The position numbers were made by a program, and so were the translations under genes. Below are positions 1 through 16,127 of a stretch of 64,000 nucleotides of DNA, piece after piece. The notes under the pieces are model-generated. The model searched no databases and was not told the origin of the DNA. It saw nothing but the letters and a program-made list of their open reading frames with translations. Every line of letters starts with the position of its first letter. Within the stretch, counting starts at the first letter, position 1. This stretch comes from Anaeromyces robustus (lineage: Eukaryota > Neocallimastigomycota > Neocallimastigomycetes > Neocallimastigales > Neocallimastigaceae): NCBI GenBank assembly GCA_002104895.1, contig MCFG01000228.1, forward strand, positions 26,001-90,000, written 5' to 3'.

Positions 1-2096
<2,096 letters not shown>

Positions 2097-2106
2097 AAAT
2101 AAAAAT

Positions 2107-2140
<34 letters not shown>

Positions 2141-3732
2141 TATAAATAAATAATAGTAATAATAAAAAAATTTATAAAATAAATAAATATATATATAAAA
2201 TAATATATTTTATAAAATAACTATTAATAGAAATAAAAAATAAAAAAAAATAATTTTTTAAAAAAAAATATAAAATAAAAAAAAAATAATTATCTATAAA
2301 ATAAATAATGTATAATATAGCAAAAAAATAATAATAAAAATAACAATATATAAATATAAAAAAAATTGATAACTCTTTTTATTCTTTATTTTATTCTTTA
2401 TTTTATTCTTTATTTTTATTTAATAATTTAATTTTTATTTTTATTTTTTTTTTTCTATTGATGATTTAATTATTAATTAATATTATATTTTTTTTTATGA
2501 CTTGATAATAATTTAAAAAGAAATTAAAAAGAAATAGTATAGTATATATTATTATTATATTTTATAATTTAATTATTTGATTTTTTTTTTTCTATATTAT
2601 TTTATCGACCATATTAATTAAAAGTTTTAATTTTAATGGTATTAAAGTTAAAATATATATATTTTTTAAATATCTTTTTTTATATAGGTTTTTCTATATC
2701 TTTTTTTTTTTTTAAATATTTTTAAAAAGTAATAATAAAAAAAAATTAAAAGAAAAAGAATTATAAGTAAATAAGTAAATAAATTAATTAATTAAAAAAT
2801 ATAAAATAAAAATTATAATATTATAAAAAAGTAATATAAAATAAAAAATAAAAATAAATAAATAAATAAGAAAATAATAATAATTATAATAATAGTAGTA
2901 GTAGTAATTTATTATTATTATATTTATTTATTATATATTATATATATATATATAAAATGAAATTAATATGAAAAAAATTTATAATAATAATTATTATAAA
3001 TTTATAAATGAACACTAATTCATTAATAAAAAATAATTGTGTTTAGGAATAATGGTCAAGCTTAACTAACTAACTAAGTTAGTAGTAGGAAAATGATAGG
3101 AATGGAATAAATTAAAAAAAAAAAAAAAATTAATTAAATAAAAATATAAAAATATAAAAATATATAAACAATATATAGATATAAAATATATATATAATGA
3201 AAAATAATATAAAGTAGACTATAAATAAATAATAATCTAAATAAAACTATATATATAATATATAATATATATATGCTATCTTTAATATTTTTATATTTTC
3301 GGTAGAGGATAATATCACTTATTTTTTTTTTTCTTTTTTTTTTTTTATATTATATATATATAAATATATTATTTATTAAATATTTTGTTTATTATGATAA
3401 TTATTTCAAATTTTAAATTTTAAATTTTAAATTTTTATTTTATTTTATTAATTTATTAATTTATTTATTATTATTTATTCTTTAAAAATAAAATTTTTTT
3501 AATAATTATTTACTTATAATTTACTATATATTTAAAAAAAATATATATATATATTTATATTATCGATTAAGTTATAAGAATTTTATTTTGTTTTGCTTGT
3601 TTTGCTTGTTTTGCTTTGAATGTTTTTATTTTTTGATTTGATTTTTTTATATATAGATAAAAAAAAAGAAAAAAGAAAAAAGAAAAAAAAGAAAAAAAGT
3701 AATAAAAAAAAAAGTATTAATAATAATAATCC

Positions 3733-3763
<31 letters not shown>

Positions 3764-4084
3764 TATTATTTATTATTTTTTTTCTTTTTTCTTTTTTCTT
3801 TTTTCTTTATATGTGGTGTGTGTGTATATATTTTATATTATGTAAAAATGTGAATTGTATTTTGATATGATTTTATTATTATTATTATTTATTTATTTTA
3901 AAAAAAAAAAATAGTATTTTATTATTTATAGATTTAAATTATTATTAAAATTGTATTAATTTGAATTTTTATTTTATTGATTGATATATTGTTGTTGTTG
4001 TTGTTGTTGTTAATATTATTTATTTTTATTGGTGTTGATTGATTTTGTAGTAATTTAGTTGTTTAGTTATTTAGCTGTTTAGTT

Positions 4085-4153
<69 letters not shown>

Positions 4154-4766
4154 TATATTAAATATAATAAATTAAAAAAAAAAAAAAAAATATTTTATCT
4201 TTTTAAATTAAATATATTATTAAATAGTTCGTGAATAGAAAATTGGAAAAAAAAAAAATTTTTTTTTTCTAAATTTAAAATAAAAACTTATATAAACGTT
4301 TTTGATAAAAAAAAAATGTATATTTAATTTTATTTTTTACTCTATGGAATTAATATGAAATATATAAATTGTGTTTATGAATTATTATTAGTATTATTAT
4401 TATTATATTTATATATTAATGAATTTGTTTATTTAAAATGTATATTTCTACTTTCTTTTCCTTTTTAACTCTGTTTTTTTCTTTTTTTTCTTTCTTTCTC
4501 TTTCTTTCTTTTTCTTATATTCTCATATTCTCTTTTTATGGATAAAATATTGTCAATTATTTTTTTTTTTTTTTTAATCAGTTTACGTTTTATGTCCTAA
4601 CTTAAAATTATATTAATATAAAATTATACATAGGTATTTTTATTTTATTTTAACTTGTGGAATTTTTTTCATTAAAACTAAATTTAAATTAAATTGAATT
4701 TATTAATAATAATTTCTTTTATATATATATATATATATTATGCTTTATCATTAGATCTATAAAGTT

Positions 4767-4809
<43 letters not shown>

Positions 4810-4906
4810 TTTTCTTTCTTTTCTTTTTTTTGCATTTTTTAAAAAAATTTTTTTTTCAACATCTTATCTTTTTATCTTTTTTTTTTCCTTTTTTATTTTC
4901 TTCTTC
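2097..4906. other. Intergenic, no gene seen
   Basis: Gene-free stretch between the convergent TatD and acidic-protein genes, almost wholly A/T with poly-A, poly-T, (TA)n and (TTA)n tracts. Local exceptions are a less AT-rich patch at 3035-3110 containing three TAACTAAC-type steps followed by GTTAGTAG, and short TTTTGCTTG repeats at 3590-3615. Short open frames here are low-complexity artefacts. Both 3' ends face this region, so it should hold two polyadenylation zones; no specific signal stands out from the AT background. Confidence 0.6.
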
Positions 4907-6466
4907 TTAATAATGATGATAATTATTTGAATTTGAATTAGATGGTGTTGAAAAACTTGAACTTCTTCCTATTGGACTTGCTATTGGACTTCCACTGATA
5001 GGACTTCCTATATTACTAATAGACATACGTCTTTGAATAATTAATTTACTTAATTCTTTCATTTTTTTAGCAATTTTATCTTGTTCTTCTTTCATAATTT
5101 GTCTCATTTCTGCAATTTGTTGTTCATTCCAATTTAATCCTTCTAAAATTTCATCTTCATCATAACTACAATATTCTGGAAGATATTTTAAGAAACTTGC
5201 AACATCTTTAGTTGTCATATTTAAGAAACGTAATATTCTACCAACTAATATACTATAAGATTCATTATTTTCTACAACTATCATATTATCTTCATTTTCA
5301 TCTTCTTCATCTATTTCTTCATCTATTTCTTCATCTCCTTCTCCTTCTTCTTCTTCATCTCCTTCTTCCCATTCTCCATTAATTTTTCCTTTAGATGATG
5401 ATATTGATAATTTTTTATTTTTATTACTATTATTTCCATTATTTCCATTATTTTTATTTTCATTATCATTTAATACAACAATAACTTTTTCACCATTTTC
5501 ATTGACCATAACTACACGATCTCCTTGTACATCACCTGGATGAATACTTGTACGTACAAGATGTACTGGTACTTTGGATATAATTCTAGCAAATGAATCC
5601 ATATCATCATTAGCATAAGTTTTACACATTTCTGCAACAAATACTTCATCAACATCTAATGCAGAAAGTAATGGTGGTAAACTTTTAGAAAGAATAAAGT
5701 GATGATGATTTTGAATAAATCTTGCAACTTCTTGTGCTGACATATCAATCATTTCAAAAAGTTGATAAAATTCTAATTCACTATGATTAAAACAATAATA
5801 ATGTTGTAAACCATTCATAACTGCAGCTATATCAACATCCTTCTTTTCCTTTAATATACATAATGTATCAACAATTAATTCTGTTAAATAATCAATATCT
5901 ATTTTACTTGGTACACGGAACATTTGACCAAAAGCATAACCAATATGTTGTGAATCTAATTTTAAAATTTCATGTAAAAGCATAGATAAAGCAAATGGTG
6001 ATAAATCTAATGAATTAAGAACTAATCCTAAATTTTCTTTTGAAGTAACATCAAAGTATAATGGATCCATAGAAAGATCAAATTGTTCAAAAGTTTCTCT
6101 TAAAATATTATCAACAATAGCTCTAGTTTTTAAACTAGTATTACGTAAAACCCACTTTATATAAATAAATAAGTTGAGAAATAAAATATTATTATTGATA
6201 GAATTATAATTATAAAAAAAAAAAAAAAAATTAAAGAAATTAAAGATGATTTAATATAAATATATATAAATATATATAAATATATATAATATTTAAATAA
6301 ATTATATTAATAAAAATAAAAAAAAAAAATAATAATAATAATAGATATATTTAATTAATAAAAATTATTATTATCTATTTACTTATTTATATTATTAAAA
6401 TCAAAAATAATATTAATAATAATAAATTATATATATATATTTATATATTTATATATTTATATAATA

Positions 6467-6504
<38 letters not shown>

Positions 6505-8878
6505 TTTATTTTTTTTTTTTTATTTTTTTTTCTGTTTTAAAACTTACCATAGTTTGTGGATCAGTTTCTCTGAAAATACGATCAAGAATAACGTCTGGTA
6601 AAACTTTTGGTTTCTTTTCATCTTGATTATAAATTGGTAATGGAAAAGCGGTAGTAGATGTAGATAAAGGAGTTTTAAGGGAACTCATTAATAAATCCAT
6701 TGGAGTATTAAGATGAAGAGATTGACGTTTGGATGGGGTATTAAGTGAATTACCATTAAGACTATGTGATGATAATTTATTATTTAATGAAGTATTAATT
6801 AAAAGGGATTGTTTCTTTGAATTTTCTTGCTTTTTAGAACTATTTTCTTTTTCATCTTCATCTTCATCTTCATCAACCCATTCACCATCATCATCATCTT
6901 CATCTACCCATTCACCATCATCTTCATCTTCATCAACCCATTCACCATCATCATCTTCATCAACCCATTCACCTTCATCATCACCATCAGCACCACCTTC
7001 ATAAATAATTTCTTCATGACCAATGACATCAGCTGAATTTATTTTAACTGGTTTCTTTACCTCTACATTTTCTTTTTCTTTTTCATCTTTGATAAATGAT
7101 TGATCAGATTCTGAATCATTCACTACTTTATCAATTTCATTAATTAAAGATTCAATATATTGTCCTTCTTCTTTTTCAGTAGAAGTAATAGGTAAATCAT
7201 GTGAAATATCTCCAAAATCAATTAATGGTTTTTCATCATCTTCAACATTTGATAATTCAATAACTTCTTCAGTAACATCTTCAATAGCTTGTGGTTCAGT
7301 ACTATCATCAGAAATTGGTATTTCAACTACTTCTTCAATAATTTCTTCAATAACTTCAGATTTTTCTGGATTATTATTATTTTCATTATCAACAATAATT
7401 TCTTCTTCTTCCTTTGGTTTTTCCATTATTTCTTGTTCCTTGTCATTTTCTTCTATAGCAATTTCTTCTTTTTTAACTTCAATTTCATTATTATTATCAA
7501 TTGGAAGAGTTTCTGGTTTAATAATATCTTCAATAAATTCTTCAGCCTTTACTGAAAGAGCCTTTACTGAAAGATCCACATTCTGAACTTTTTCAATAAT
7601 TTCTGATTCTTGTTCTGGTTCTGGTACTGATTCAATTATATCTTCAACAATCTTTTCTGCAATTGATGAATTATTTTCAACGACTTCCTTTAATTCTTCT
7701 TCAACCAATGGTGCTTCAACGACTTCCTTTAATTCTTCTTCAACCAATGGTTTTTCAACGACTTCCTTTAATTCTTCTTCAACCAATGGTGCTTCAACGA
7801 CTTCTTTTAATTCTTCTTCAACCAATGGAGCTTCAACGACTTCTTTTAAGGTTTCTTCAACCAATGGTGGTTCAATAATTTCTTCAGAAATATTTTCTAC
7901 AATAACATTTGATTCTGATTCTTCTAAAGATTTTGTTACATCATCTATGATAACATTAACTCTTTCTGGATTTTCAATAATTTCATTTTGTTTTTTATCT
8001 TCTGGAATAATAATATCTTCAACAATTTCAATTAATTTTTCTGGTTCTTCAATAACTTTTTCAACTTTAGTAATTAATTCTTCTGGTTGTTGTTCTTTTT
8101 GTTCTTGTTTTGGTTCTTGTTCTTGTTGTTCCATTAAATTATCATTTGTTTTTTCATTTAATGGATTAGTAATATCATCAACAATTTTGGTTTCAACAGC
8201 ATCATTCATTGGTGATGATACTGGAATTAATATTTCTTTATTATTATTATTGATAGTTTCAACTACAGGTTCAGATATTTCATTTTCTAATATTTTCTTT
8301 TCTTCTTCGTCAACATTAATAATTTCCTTAATGGGTTGTTTATTTGGTATTTGAATTTGAATATCATCAATGATGGAAGTTGGAATGATTTCAATATTAT
8401 TAATGACAGGAATTTGACGAGTTCTTTCTTCTAATTCATTTTCTTTTATAATTTCATTAACAATTTCAGTTTTTTCAATATCTAATGAATTATTATCTTT
8501 ATTATATTTTGGATCTTTAATATTTTCAGTGACATAATAAGAAGAATCATTTTCCATTTTCTCTATTACATGATTTTCATCCTTTTTAAATTCATCATGA
8601 ATATCAGTATCAACAGCAGTTTCTGTATTGTCAAAATTTATAATTGCTTTTTCTTTTTCCTTTTCCGTATCATCTTCTTTTTTCACATTTTCCTTTTCAT
8701 CTTCTGATTTTTGTTCTCTACCATCAGTAATTCTTTTTCTTTCAGGTGGACCACTAATTCTCTTACCACCTGAATCTCCTCTCTTTTTACGTAAATAATA
8801 TGAACGAACTAAATAAAATATAATCAAGAAAAAGATAAGTTTTTTTACACGTCTATAAAGAATTGCAAGACTTGACAT
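4907..8878 (-). CDS. Membrane-anchored acidic repeat protein, function unknown
   Basis: Two exons, 8878-6548 and 6154-4907, joined by a 393-base AT-rich intron with a GTAAGT donor and AAAG acceptor, both phase 0. The joint reads DPQTM|WVLRN. Product about 1192 residues. The start is MSSLAIL (ATG at 8878, context AAAATG); an ATG 17 codons upstream is less likely. Residues ~10-28 form one hydrophobic segment between basic residues, suggesting a signal anchor. Then comes a long Glu/Ile/Val-rich disordered region with five ~13-residue EAPLVEEELKEVV-type repeats, and four GEWVDEDDD-type acidic repeats near the exon 1 end. Exon 2 encodes a folded-looking helical region (roughly residues 778-980), an acidic spacer and a Ser/Pro-rich tail (GSPISGSPIASPIG) with possible phosphosites. 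I do not recognise the family. The acidic repeats could bind calcium or basic partners, but this is a guess. Confidence 0.75.
6860..6978 (-). repeat. Coding repeat: GEWVDEDDD units
   Basis: Four imperfect in-frame copies of a ~10-12 residue acidic unit (GEWVDED plus variable Asp/Glu) inside exon 1 of the acidic repeat protein. The Trp-Val core is kept while the Asp/Glu run length varies, as expected for slippage under protein-level selection. Confidence 0.85.
7678..7872 (-). repeat. Coding 39-bp tandem repeat, five copies
   Basis: Five near-identical 39-bp units encoding EAPLVEEELKEVV variants (one has KPLV, one TLKEVV). The high DNA-level identity between the middle copies indicates recent expansion within the acidic repeat protein gene. 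Confidence 0.9.
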
Positions 8879-9011
8879 TTTGTTTGTTTGTTTGTTTCTT
8901 ATTAATAAATTATATTTAAATTTAAACAAAAATAATTTTTTTTTTAGTTTATTTTGCTGTTTTTTTATTCTTTTATTCTTTGGTTTTTCTTTTTTTTTTT
9001 AGAAAACTTTA

Positions 9012-9054
<43 letters not shown>

Positions 9055-10319
9055 TAATTTATTGATTTATTGGTATTTATTTTTAAATTTTGTATTGCAA
9101 TTTATTTTATTTATGAGTTTTATATTTCTTTTTTATTACTTTTATTTTTATTTTGTCTTTTTTATTTGTTGATTTATATTTCTTTTTCTTTATTTATTTA
9201 TTTCTTTTATTTTATTATTTTATTTTTGTTTTAATTTCTTATAACTTATTCTTTAAAATGGCTTAATTTAAATATTTTATTCAATTATCTATTATTTTAA
9301 TAATTATTATTATAATAAAAATTATTTTCTATATATATATTATATAATAATAAAAATATTAAAATAAAATAAAATAGAATAAAAATATATTAATAATAAT
9401 ATATATATAAAAATTAAATAATATTTATATAAATTACATTACCTAAATTTTGTTTTTAAATAAGATATATAAACAAAAAAGGTATTACAAAATATTTTTT
9501 GCGAGTATTTTATAAATTAAATTTTCGTTAGGCTTATTCTATTTTCATAAAAAAAATATAAATAAAAAAAATCTTTCTAAAATTACAAAATTATTGTTGA
9601 AAAAAAATTAAAAAAAAAAACTAGTGTTTCTTTTTTTTTTATTTTGAATATATTACTAGATTATTTTGTTTTCTGAGTATTTTTCTAATTCCCTTTTTAC
9701 AATTTATTCTTTGAAAAATTTCAATTTGAATTTACTATTTTAGTATTTCAATATTTTCAAAATTTCTTTATTTTTCTTTTTTCTTTTTCTTCCTTTATAG
9801 TTTTATATTCAAGGATTATATTTATATAAATGATATCTACAAATATATAAAGTGTACAATTGGTATTAATTTAATAAACAGGTAAAAATCTACCCGAAGA
9901 AAATGTAATAGCACCTCTTTGTTTGTTTGTTTGTTTGTTATTTTTAATATTGTTTTTCTAATATGTTTTTTAACTTACTTTTTTTTCTTTTCTTTTTTTT
10001 TTTAAATATTTTCTTTTTTCTTACTATTATACATAATTATGTAAATAGTAAAAAAAATAATAAATAAATAAATAAAAAAAATTTTAAAAAAAAAAATAAA
10101 TAAAAATTATAAAAGAATAGATATATCTTCAAAAAATAGAAAAAAAATAATTATAATTGTTAATAATAATAGAGTTATAAAAATTGATTAGGTATTATTT
10201 TTAATTTTTTCTTTATAAATATATACTATAATATAAAATGTATATTATTAATTTTATTAATATTATTAAATAAAATAGTTTATTTTTATTTTTTGGTTAT
10301 TATACATTAAACTAAATAT

Positions 10320-11017
10320 TTCTTCAATCTCCTTGTACGGTTTATATATTTAATATTAAAAAAATATCTTATATATAAACATTTAATGGTCAATAAAATT
10401 TATTATATATATCAAAAAAAAAATGATAATATATAATAGCAATCACAAAAGTATGTATAACTTTATAAATGAATTTTATGTATTTTTATTTTTATGAAAT
10501 AAATTATATATAATATAAAAAATATTTAAAAAAAAAAAAAAGATTAATATCAATTTATTTTATATATATATATATATTTTTTTTTTAATATTTATAATAT
10601 GATAATTATAGTTTATTATTGTATTGAAATATTTCTATCATCTAAAATTCAAAATTATATTAAAATTATATTATAATAATAAATAAAATAAAATATATTT
10701 CTAATAAAAATAAATCAATAAATAAATAAAATTCAAAAACGAATTGTTTTTTTCTTATTAATTAATTAATTAATTATTTTTTTAATCAAATAAAAATTCA
10801 CATTTGTTTAAAATCTTTGATTTCAAATTAAAATAGTTATATTTAATTTTTAAAAAAAATATACTTACTAAAATTATGATTTTATTTCTTATTATATTAA
10901 AAACTAGAGATTAAGTTTAAAAAATAAAAATAATCTTTAGTTTTTATTTTTCTTTTAATTAAATTTAATTTGTTTTAATTAATAATTAAATCAAAAAAGT
11001 GCAAGGAGTTTGAAGAA
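10320..11017. repeat. Possible terminal inverted repeats of a ~700-bp element
   Basis: TTCTTCAATCTCCTTGTAC at 10320-10338 matches the reverse complement of 10999-11017 at 17 of 19 positions. Both ends are more GC-rich than the DNA around them. The interior has no open frame, so if this is an element it is non-autonomous (MITE-like). No convincing target-site duplication was identified. A chance match is possible. Confidence 0.25.
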
Positions 11018-11097
11018 TAAGAAAAAAATTTTTACAAAGAAAAAAAAAATTATATAATATTGTTCCCGAAGTATCTTCTTATTTACAAAAAATTCTT

Positions 11098-11226
11098 TTA
11101 TTTATTTATTTATTTATTTATATATTTATTTATATATTTATATATTTATTTATTTATTTATTCATTTATTTATTTATTTATTCCTTCATTCATTTATTTA
11201 TTTATTTATTTATTTATTTATTATGT

Positions 11227-11258
<32 letters not shown>
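11098..11258. repeat. (TTTA)n microsatellite with interruptions
   Basis: About 160 bases of ATTT/TTTA tetramers with a few TATA and TTCA variants. It produces a meaningless Leu/Phe/Ile/Tyr open frame. Confidence 0.9.
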
Positions 11259-11260
<2 letters not shown>

Positions 11261-11807
11261 ATAATATTAAATATAATAATAATAATAATTTTTAATATTT
11301 TATATATGAAATAATTGAAACAAAATATGAAAAGTAAATTATCAATATATTAAATATATAAAATCATATTAAATAAAATTATTTTTTATTGAAATGTTTT
11401 ATTTGATAATACAAATGATTTTAATTAAATTAATATATGTGTAATATATTATAATATATAAAGTTGATATAATTTAATATAATATTATAATATAATAGAA
11501 AATATATAAAAATTTTAGAAAGTATAATATAAAAAAAAAAATATCATTTCATATGTTAATTATTTATTATTTATTATTTATTAATAAAGTGGGTGTTAAA
11601 AGGAATAAGATATTTTTTTATTTTTTTTAACACTCAATATTAAATATAATAAAAATAAATATTTAAAGATTAAAAGATATATAAACAGTATTAATTATTA
11701 TCTATTTATTATTAATTATTAATTATTAATTATTAATTATTAATACATAATTTGTTATTTTATTAATACTCTATTAAAAATAATTTAAAACAGAAAATTT
11801 ACACAAA

Positions 11808-11839
<32 letters not shown>

Positions 11840-14295
11840 TTGTAATGTAGGTAATAATTGTTATTAAAATTTTTTTTTCATAAGCCTTTTTTTATAATAA
11901 ATAAAAATAAAAAATAATTTTTTTTTTTTTTTGCATATTTTTGTTTTATAATTTTTTTTATATGCAGTTAGTGGTAAAACAAACTTTAAAAAAAAATTTT
12001 TTTTTTTATTTTATTTATTATTATTATGGTAATCATTGTTACAATTATGGAGTAAAATTAAAACAATTTTTCAATGATATGAAACAGTTTAATTTACCAA
12101 TTTTTTTTTTAACTTTTTAACCTTTATTATTTATTATTTATTATTTATTTATTTATTATTTATTATTTATTTATTAATGATTAATAATTAGTTTTGTTTT
12201 TTATGTTTTTTTTTAAAAAATAAAATATTATTATATAATATAATATAATAATAATAATTAAATAGTATAGGATGACAAATTATCTTAATTATATATTTAT
12301 ATAATAAAGATAATTAATAATATATTCCTACCATTATTTATAAAGAGCGCATTACCTAAAATTTTAAAACCATAAAAAATGCATAAACATGTTTACATAA
12401 TATAAAAGTAAAAAGTGTCACATTTATATGATTTATTAATCATCTACTTCTACTTCTTTCAACTATATACATAATGAATTAATAATTATCTATTTAAACT
12501 ATTAAAAATAAATAAATAAATAAATAATAATCAAATAAATAAATAATTAATTATATATTAAATAAATGAATAATTATATAATAAATAAATAAATAATATA
12601 TAATATTAACTATTATTAAATTATTATTATTATTTATTAATGAAATATCAACCTTTGATATTTTTTATTATTATAGAATAATTTATTATATTATTGTACC
12701 ACGCAATGTAATTAATAATATATTTTATATTAGGTACATATATAATAATTATATTGTTAATATATGGTATAATTACCAATAATTATAAATTAAATCAATT
12801 GTGTTATATTAAATACAATTTTTAAAATATTTTAATACAAAAATATAAAACTAAATTAAATAATATATTTATCCATTTAAATACAATATATTGATAATAT
12901 ATTATTTGATTTAATTTTGTATATATTTTAATTATCACAAGATAAAAATTTTTTATTCATTTTTTTTTAATTATCTTAAATAGTATATAATTAAAATTAT
13001 ATAAACATTATTATTGCTTTTTCATATTTAATAATACTTTCCCATAATAATAGTTAATAATTATTATTATTCTTTTATAATTAATGTTTTTTTAACTATT
13101 AAGATGAAGGTTGTTATTGCTTTTAATGTTATATTATACTTTGTTATTATTATTATTTAATAGCTTAATATTCATTAATATTTTTTTTATTCTGTTATAT
13201 TAAGTTGTTATGTTATATGTCACATTTTTTTTTATTTTATCTTTAATAAGCCTTTAAAATAGTTATTAATTATATATTACAATATATTTTAATATATTGG
13301 AAATTTTGTATGTTTTAATCCATAACTTTTTTTATTTTTATTTTTATTTTTTGATCTTTTTTTGTTTTGTTGTATTTCATAAATTAATTACAAAATAATA
13401 TAATCTAATATATTCTACATGAATATTAATAATTAAATATTTAATATATAATAATATAATTTATAATATATTAATTTTATTATCATTAATAGATATTTCT
13501 AAAATTTTCTATATTTTTATATATTATTATTCATTTCATTTTTTATTTTTTATTTTTTTTTAATTTTTTAATTTTTTATTTTTAAATCAACAATATTAAA
13601 TAATTAATTATTTACACTTTATTCTAATAAATATATGTTTGTATATTGAAATGTACTATAATTTATTATTATTATTTAATTCATGATATATAAAATAATT
13701 AAAATGTTTTAATCATAAAAAATAATTAAAAACTAAAAATAAATTAAAAAAAAACTTATATATTAATAATATAAATAATATAATAATAAATTTATAATAA
13801 ATATATAATAATATAATAATCATATTATATTATATATTTAATAATTTATAATCACAATTAATAATAATTCATAATTTATAATTCATAATTATAATAATTA
13901 ATAATTCATTATTCATAATTAAATTAAAATGGTCACTTTTTTTTTTTTATAATTTTAGTTTATATATAAAACAAAAAAAAATAAAAAAAATAAAAAAAAA
14001 AATGTGGTTTTTAATTAATTAACCTTTTCTATGCCACGATGATGAAATGATTAAACTTAAAACCATAATAAATAAATAAATAAATAATAAAAGAAGAAAA
14101 ATAAATAATAAATAATAAATAAATAATAAAATAATAAATAATAAATAAATAATTAAAAAATAAATAATTAAAAAATATTAAAATTTTTTATTTATATTTT
14201 TATTTATTATTATTATTATTTATTTCTCCAATATTAAAACCTGCCATAATTTTAAATAAAATAAAAAAAAAGTTTATAAGTTTTAAAAGTATGTA

Positions 14296-14331
14296 CCAAC
14301 ATCCAACATTCAACATCCAACATCCAATATT
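14296..14331. repeat. Short heptamer array (CCAACAT)n
   Basis: About five copies of a CCAACAT-like heptamer (one copy TCAACAT), conspicuous for its C content in a region that is otherwise nearly all A and T. Confidence 0.8.
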
Positions 14332-14834
14332 TATTTTAATGTATTATTATGCATGAATGTACCGTAAATGACTAATAATCATATTAAATAACTAATGATG
14401 ATGTTAATTTGATGAAAACGATGATAAATGTTGGTGATAACAATGATAAAATACTAACTATTAATAAAATAATTTAAATATATATATATAACTTTAATAA
14501 AATAGATCAATTTAATTATTATATTATTATAAATACCATAAAAAAATAAAGGAATAATATGAAAATTTTGATATTTAAAAACATGGTTTTAAGTTTAATT
14601 AAAATAAAAAAAGAATAAAATAAAAAATTTGATATTTTTTGATATTTTTTTAAATATAATAATAATGTCAAAGATATTTATATTAATATTATTAATAAGT
14701 AATCCTTTGTTTAAATTAATAAAATGTTATTTATTAATTTAATATATATCTTATATTTTATATGTTTTATATTTTATATTTTATATTTTATATTTTATAT
14801 TTTATAAGTATAAAAATTATTATCTTTCATTATT

Positions 14835-14866
<32 letters not shown>

Positions 14867-15912
14867 TAATAACATTTTTTATTTAATAATCAGATTTTGT
14901 TTTTTTTATTTTTTTTTTTCAATTTATGTTTTTTTTTTTTTTTTTTAAAAGAAAATTTTAATAAAAATTAATTAAATTTTAACCAATAAATTTTTTTTAA
15001 ATTTTTTTAAAATATTTATATTAAATTTATTAATTTATTTTAATTTTATTTTTTGTTGGCTTAGTTCTAAAAAATTAAATGGATGAATTAAATAAATTTT
15101 AATTATTCCAATAATACATAAATAATTAAATAATTAAATAATTAATAAATAATAATAATACTAAATAATAAAAATACACAAAGTATTCATACATTAATAA
15201 TAATAAATAATAATAAATAATTAAATAATAATCATAAATAATTAAATTAATATTTTTAATAATTAATAATAATAAAAGATGATAAACAATGTATTTTTAA
15301 GAATTCTTTATTATTAATAAAAATTATTTAATTATTTATTATATAATGATTTATTCTGGACTTTTAAAATTATTAACAAGCTTTTTATTTAACTTTTTAA
15401 AAATAAAAAAAAAAAAAAGGAAAAATAAAAGTTTCTATTAATTTTTTATTATTAATTATTATATAATATTTATTAAGAAAATAAATTAATTAAAAGGTTA
15501 TATTTATATTATTTAGTTTTTAGAAAGAATATATAAAATAATTATAATAAATATTATATAGATATTTATTATATTTATAGATATATTCTTACATTGATTA
15601 AAAATGCTTATATATATTATTAACAATTAACAATTATTTATTTATATATATATTTTTTAGTTTATTCAATTCCTTTATAGTATTTTCTTTATTATTATTT
15701 TTTAATTATAGTGATTTATTTTATATTATTAAAATATTCATTAAAGTATATTGATTATTATTATTAATAAAAAGAGAAAAAGTTTCTATATTAGTAAGTC
15801 TATTTATTATATTAGTTAAAAAAATAAAAAAAAATAATTCAATTTTTATTATATTTTATTTTATAATTAAATAAAATTATAATATCATTTCTATAAAATA
15901 TAATAATACAAT

Positions 15913-16066
15913 CTTATATTTATGTTATTCTTTGTATATTATATTCTTATATTTATGTTCTTCTTTGTATATTATATTCTTATATTTATGTTCTTCTTTG
16001 TATATTATATTCTTATATTTATGTTCTTCTTTGTATATTATATTCTTATATTTATGTTCTTCTTTG

Positions 16067-16077
<11 letters not shown>
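15913..16077. repeat. 33-bp tandem repeat, five copies
   Basis: Five head-to-tail 33-bp units, starting at 15913, 15946, 15979, 16012 and 16045. The first differs by one base and the rest are practically identical; a (TA)n run follows. The array ends about 50 bases from the DRC10 stop codon, in its likely 3' untranslated region. Because 33 is divisible by three, it creates long repetitive open frames that are not genes. Confidence 0.95.
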
Positions 16078-16102
<25 letters not shown>

Positions 16103-16127
16103 TTGTTGTTGTGGATTATTTATTTCT

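Larger units (their letters stand above)
8879..16127. other. Large gene-free, A/T-only intergenic region
   Basis: More than 7 kb with no credible coding sequence on either strand. It holds (TTA)n at 9017-9055, (TTTA)n at 11098-11258, short inverted repeats (for example GTGTTAAAA/TTTTAACAC at 11590-11635), a TTTC run at 14835-14867, heptamer repeats at 14296 and a 33-bp tandem array at 15913-16077. The first ~1 kb should contain the promoter of the acidic-protein gene. Less A/T-pure patches (9470-9545, 9880-9935, 12340-12460) show no recognisable RNA gene. Confidence 0.6.

Noticed and set aside
3035-3110. Possible small RNA in a less A/T-rich patch
   Set aside because: The TAACTAAC/GTTAG pairing is weak and no known RNA motif (snRNA Sm site, tRNA boxes) is present.
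4907-6070. Separate 387-residue gene starting MDPLYFDV
   Set aside because: The same frame continues upstream past that Met to an AG acceptor in phase with the exon ending at 6548, so it is the second exon of one gene.
6729-8354. Plus-strand open frames rich in Ser/Thr/Pro or Phe/Ile
   Set aside because: Antisense shadows of the acidic repeat protein; the minus strand has the coherent spliced frame.
11060-11260. 66-residue open frame
   Set aside because: Translation of the (TTTA)n microsatellite.
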